A DNA stretch of 64,000 nucleotides. Source: Raphanus sativus (taxonomy: Eukaryota > Streptophyta > Magnoliopsida > Brassicales > Brassicaceae). Within the stretch, counting starts at the first letter, position 1; every line of letters starts with the position of its first letter. Shown here piece after piece: positions 60,465 through 64,000 of this stretch. The stretch spans positions 23,218,273-23,282,272 of the forward strand of contig NC_079513.1 of the NCBI RefSeq assembly GCF_000801105.2. The letters run 5' to 3'. A program made the position numbers and the translations under genes. Under the pieces are notes generated by a model. The model did not search any database and had not been told where the DNA came from. It saw only the letters and a list, made by a program, of their open reading frames with translations.

Positions 60465-61312
60465 TATCTAATGAGTTGACTTTTTTGAGGGATAAAGGGT
60501 TCATGATCAGTAAAAAACATTATTGGGGACAAGTTGTGGGAAGCTTTTTGTCCATTGGCTCTTTCCACAATTTATTCATACACATAAACATAAAAAAATT
60601 AAACAAAAGCATTTCTCATGACTCATGGCCAGCACATCTAAGATTCTCACTTGATATAAAACTCTCTCAGATACCATTTATACTATTCAAACCTCAAAAA
60701 AAAACCAAAAGACCTTTCACTAGTTATATGTTGTTACCCAACTCACAGCATGTTCTTAGTACTGGCTCCAAAGGATTTGTAAATGATGCAACTTCAAAAG
60801 AACGGAAAACAAAGTAAACTAGAACTCAGCCGCATCAAATGAACTTATAACACCTGATTTTCTACACCCTAATGATGAGATCATGAAGTAGATAGCAAAG
60901 CAAAAAGGCAAAGATGAAAAGGATGCAAAGACTTCACGGTTTAGGCTCGATTTAGTTGGGAAAAAAGAGACAGAGAAAACTCCACAAATCGAAGATTTTA
61001 ACCTATAAACGTCCTAGAGAGCTCTCGTGAAAAATGAAAACAGAGTTTGCATGGACACATTAAAAGATCACAGACGACACAGAAACATGGTTTTGGTTAA
61101 AGTATCTCTGATACTGAATACTGATAGCATCACCTGTGAATCATCGTTGCGTTTATTCTCCCACGTTTAAAGAAGCACCACAAAAGGGGAAATAAAATTT
61201 GAATCACTCCAAGAAAAAACTTATTTTTGGTGAATCTCGACAAATATGTTTGATTCCCGACACCGGAATCACCGATCAACACGAAACTTTCCTTGAAGGA
61301 AACACTTCCGGT
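59860..61312 (-). pseudogene. RABA2-type Rab GTPase pseudogene, exons 1 and 2
   Basis: Exon 1 remnant (about 61200-61312): FVLIGDSGVGNQTYLSRFTK. The P-loop GDSGVGKS has become GDSGVGNQ, losing the invariant Lys and Ser needed to bind GTP-Mg, and the start codon region is not recognisable. Exon 2 (from 60363) reads [29 protein letters not shown] and [19 protein letters not shown], then a stop at 60013-60015. The following tail is frameshifted and lacks the Cys-Cys prenylation signal. It most resembles RABA2d (AT5G59150). It lies divergently next to the Elongin C-like gene, as I recall for AT5G59140. A decayed gene; unlike the contig 2 copy it has no 7-base duplication and no Helitron in the intron. 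Confidence 0.85.
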
Positions 61313-61668
61313 TATTAAATTTTCAAGTAATTGAGGAAATTCTGAGGCAAAAAGCTAGTATAATCGTCTTTAGATATTATAAATCTTTCTTTTTCTTACA
61401 ATATACGACAAAAGAAATGACAACGTATTAAAAACGACAAGAGGGGGCTTAGCAGGCAGACAAAAGTAAGAGAATGTTTCAGGGGTATTATAGGAATTAT
61501 ATTTGTTGAAGCGAAGGAAAAAAGGCCGAATAGTATTTTATATTGGGCTTAGACACATCGAATGGGCCTGGTAGTTAGGGGATATCTCTTGGTGAGTTAA
61601 CAACTCACGCGCGTTGTAGAGAACAGAGGAAGAAGCCTAAGCCGACGCGAGAGACGACGACGAAGAAT

Positions 61669-62423
61669 ATGAGGGAGACGGTGAAGTTGATAAGCATGGA
61701 GGGTTTCGAATTCATCATCGACAGGGAAGCCGCCATGGTTTCTCATACTATCCGGAGCATGCTCACTTCTCCAGGTTCCCTCCTCCTCCTCCTCTGTTTT
61801 TCTTGTATAGTTAGTGATCGCAATCCCCCGCTTTCTCTTCTTCTGATCTAACTCGATTTTGATTAGATTATTTCAGATATTGGTTATGAATCTGAATCAA
61901 ATTGAGCGAAATCTTTCTCAATTCGAAAATTGAGCAAACCTAAAGTCGTAGCCTTTTACCGTTTCTTCCTGAGACTAAGAGTGTTTAGATATCGACGTGT
62001 GATTAGGGCATTGAAAAAGTATTGATCTTGCAATAGTGCGTTCAGTGTTAGAAAGAGATTGCAAGAAGCTCTGTTCTAGATGCAGAGTATATGGAGATCT
62101 GAGGAATACACTCTGTTTTTTTTTTCTTTTATATTGGTTGTGTGCAGGTGGCTTTTCGGAATCGAAAGATGGTGTCGTGACTTTCCCTGATATCAGCACC
62201 ACGATTCTAGAGAAGATCTGCCAGTACTTCTATTGGTCTCTACAGTACTCCAGGTCCCTTATCTTTCTCACCTTCTCTGTTCTAACTTTATCTCTAGAAT
62301 GTATAGGGAGACTGTTGTATCTCAAGTGTTGTTTGATTTTACAGAGGCAAAGAGACGGAGTTCCACATCGAGCCTGAACTGACTCTGGAGTTAATGATGG
62401 CTGCTAATTATCTTCACACTTGA
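61669..62423 (+). CDS. Elongin C-like BTB/POZ (SKP1-fold) protein
   Basis: Three exons (61669-61774, 62148-62253, 62345-62423) encode 96 residues from MRETVKLISMEGFEFIIDRE through SHTIRSMLTSPGGFSESKDG, VVTFPDISTTILEKICQYFY and LELMMAANYLHT. This is a complete Elongin C, almost identical to the product of AT5G59140 as I recall it. Elongin C is the adaptor joining BC-box proteins to cullin E3 ligases and is also part of the Elongin transcription complex. No lesion. It is divergent from the Rab pseudogene, with about 360 bases between. Confidence 0.92.
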
Positions 62424-63421
62424 AAGACTTTCAAATGATAACGCTGCTGGACATAACATGTAAATCCCTGGAGCATTTATGTGGGGTTATACTTCAAACA
62501 TTTGACAAAAATTGAGTTCTTGGAGAACTATTGAATAGCTCCGAGGGAAACTCGTCTACTTTGTTTACTAGTTAATGACTATTTAATGCAAACATCAAAG
62601 TTCCTGTGTCGTTATTCGTTGCTTATGTTCAAACACCTTACAGTGCTTTGTAATAAGCAACAAACATATGTCCTAATGACGATTTGTTTTTATGCCGAAT
62701 AGGTATGTGCCAAACATGCCAATTTATAGGAAGATTACAGAACACGTATCGTGCGACACAAAGGGTCTTATGCAAACAAACAAACAAGGGTCTAAATTGT
62801 ATTTTGCTCTTGCTTATGGTGTCACGTGTAAAAAGCTCTGCGGTTATGTGCCTGAATCAGAGCACTTGCAGCACTATCATGTTACATTCTCAAAACCAAG
62901 ATTGTCTAGGCACATTTTACAAGACTAGGATGTTGCTTTGCTTATGCCTCCAAAATGTTCCAGAACTCGTGGATACATTTTGGCTCCAAACTATCGTGGC
63001 CCTAAACTATCGGACCACTCCTTTCTCAAACCTTACTACTACCCATCAGATGCCACAAACATCAGTCTAAGTGTCACTTTTCTTTCTTTCAGATTTTTAT
63101 TGGAACTCGCAACATGTTAATATCATTAGAGATTCTATCAATTTGATGAAGCTAAATGCTAAAATGATAAATTTAAACATTTTATATATTAAAAACAAAT
63201 TAAAAACATTTAAACGAGGATTTTGTTTCATTTAATTCCTTGGATAATTGGACATCAATTTATCTATCTTTAGCTACCTTTGTTTTAAAAACCTTAAAAT
63301 CACAAACAAGATTTTAATTAGACTATTTTCTTGAGTTGGTCCATATATGATATTTTAACTATATAAACTCCTCTGATACCCATAGAAATAATAAAGCAAC
63401 TTTATCCATTACTTACTAGAG
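62424..63421 (+). other. Spacer with an unrecognised broken coding-like segment
   Basis: From 62692 one frame reads YVPNMPIYRKITEHVSCDTK and, after a stop at about 62926, continues PPKCSRTRGYILAPNYRGPK and LKPYYYPSDATN to about 63070. It resembles two halves of one decayed protein, but I cannot name the family and other frames are also partly open. The last 300 bases are AT-rich upstream DNA of the subtilase gene. Confidence 0.3.
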
Positions 63422-64000
63422 ATGGAGAATCGAGGACCTTTCCTTAGCTTCCTCGCATGTCTCCTTCTCTTGTTGTTCTCATTTTCAATCTCAGCAATCA
63501 CACATGATCATCAAGATATACAGGTACAAATGATCAAAATCTCTTGTAGCAATACATGTGCATCCTTTATAGATGATGATTATGTTGATAAATGATGATT
63601 ATCGTTACATTAAGGAGTATATCGTTTACATGGGTTCACTTCCTTCTCGAGCGGAATACATACCAATGTCTCATCACATGAGTATTCTTCAAGAGGTCGT
63701 GGGAGAGAGGTGTGATTTTATTTATTCATTCTCTAACCATTATATTAAGATTATGAGGATTCTAACAATGGCATGTGTAATTACTCTAGTTTGATGGATG
63801 GTCGTTTGTTGAGAAGTTACAAGAGGAGTTTTAACGGGTTTGCGGCCAGACTCACTGAGTCAGAACGAGAACAAGTAGCCGGTGAGTGTTCTTCAAGACC
63901 TTAATAGTCTGTAAGGATAGAGTCATATATTAACGAGTAGCCTCCATTGTTAATACCTGATATTGTTTACATTTAATGTGGAACTTTTCTAAAGGATTCA
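63422..64000 (+). CDS. SBT4-type subtilisin-like serine protease, 5' part
   Basis: Exons 63422-63523, 63615-63709 and 63790-63881 are seen before the window ends. Exon 1 is a signal peptide ([20 protein letters not shown], then FSISAIT). Exons 2-3 form the I9 prodomain: [52 protein letters not shown]. This matches Arabidopsis SBT4.12/4.13-like proteases (AT5G59090-AT5G59130 cluster), which are secreted and act in the apoplast after removal of the prodomain. The catalytic Asp, His and Ser lie beyond the window. Intron phases (0, 2) join in frame. Confidence 0.85.

Overview
This is plant nuclear DNA, very probably from a Brassicaceae species. Genes are intron-rich with GT-AG splicing, intergenic DNA is AT-rich, and the proteins closely resemble Arabidopsis families (TOPP2, RABA2, NRPB7, an RPP1/BNT1-like TNL, SBT4 subtilases). 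Transposons are of Brassicaceae types. Two runs of exactly 100 N (29542-29641 and 57073-57172) show that the window is a scaffold of three contigs.

Contig 1 (1-29541). A fragment of a RING/Q-rich protein gene at the left edge is followed by a complete 10.8 kb CACTA transposon (616-11426, GGA target duplication). The transposon carries TNPA- and TNPD-type genes, pieces of three host genes and a nested PIF/Harbinger element. Then come a second copy of the RING/Q-rich gene broken by a stop codon, a mitoribosomal mS34 gene, a RING-CH membrane E3 gene, a TIR-NBS-LRR gene with a frameshift, an NRPB7-like RNA polymerase subunit gene with a frameshift, and the 5' end of a Helitron.

Contig 2 (29642-57072). 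It begins inside a Helitron that encodes an apparently intact Rep-helicase and carries formin gene fragments. Next are a broken RABA2-type Rab exon, a TOPP2-like protein phosphatase 1 gene, and a reverse-oriented near-identical copy of the contig 1 block: intact NRPB7-like, intact TNL, RING-CH, mS34, and the last exon of the RING/Q-rich gene.

Contig 3 (57173-64000). It holds Helitron ends, a second copy of the Rab pseudogene (opposite orientation to that in contig 2), an Elongin C-like gene and the start of an SBT4-type subtilase gene.

The main conclusion is about structure. The large inverted repeat (15096-28651 against 43027-57072) and the second one (38234-39689 against 59186-60464) look like two versions of one locus, with contig 2 placed backwards between contigs 1 and 3. 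If contig 2 is read as the other haplotype (or a homoeolog), the order NRPB7 - TOPP2 - RABA2 - Elongin C - subtilase is restored. I recall the same order around AT5G59180-AT5G59120. At least five transposon insertions distinguish the copies, and each has its clean empty site in the other copy. These insertions and small indels separate an intact from a broken NLR and polymerase-subunit gene.
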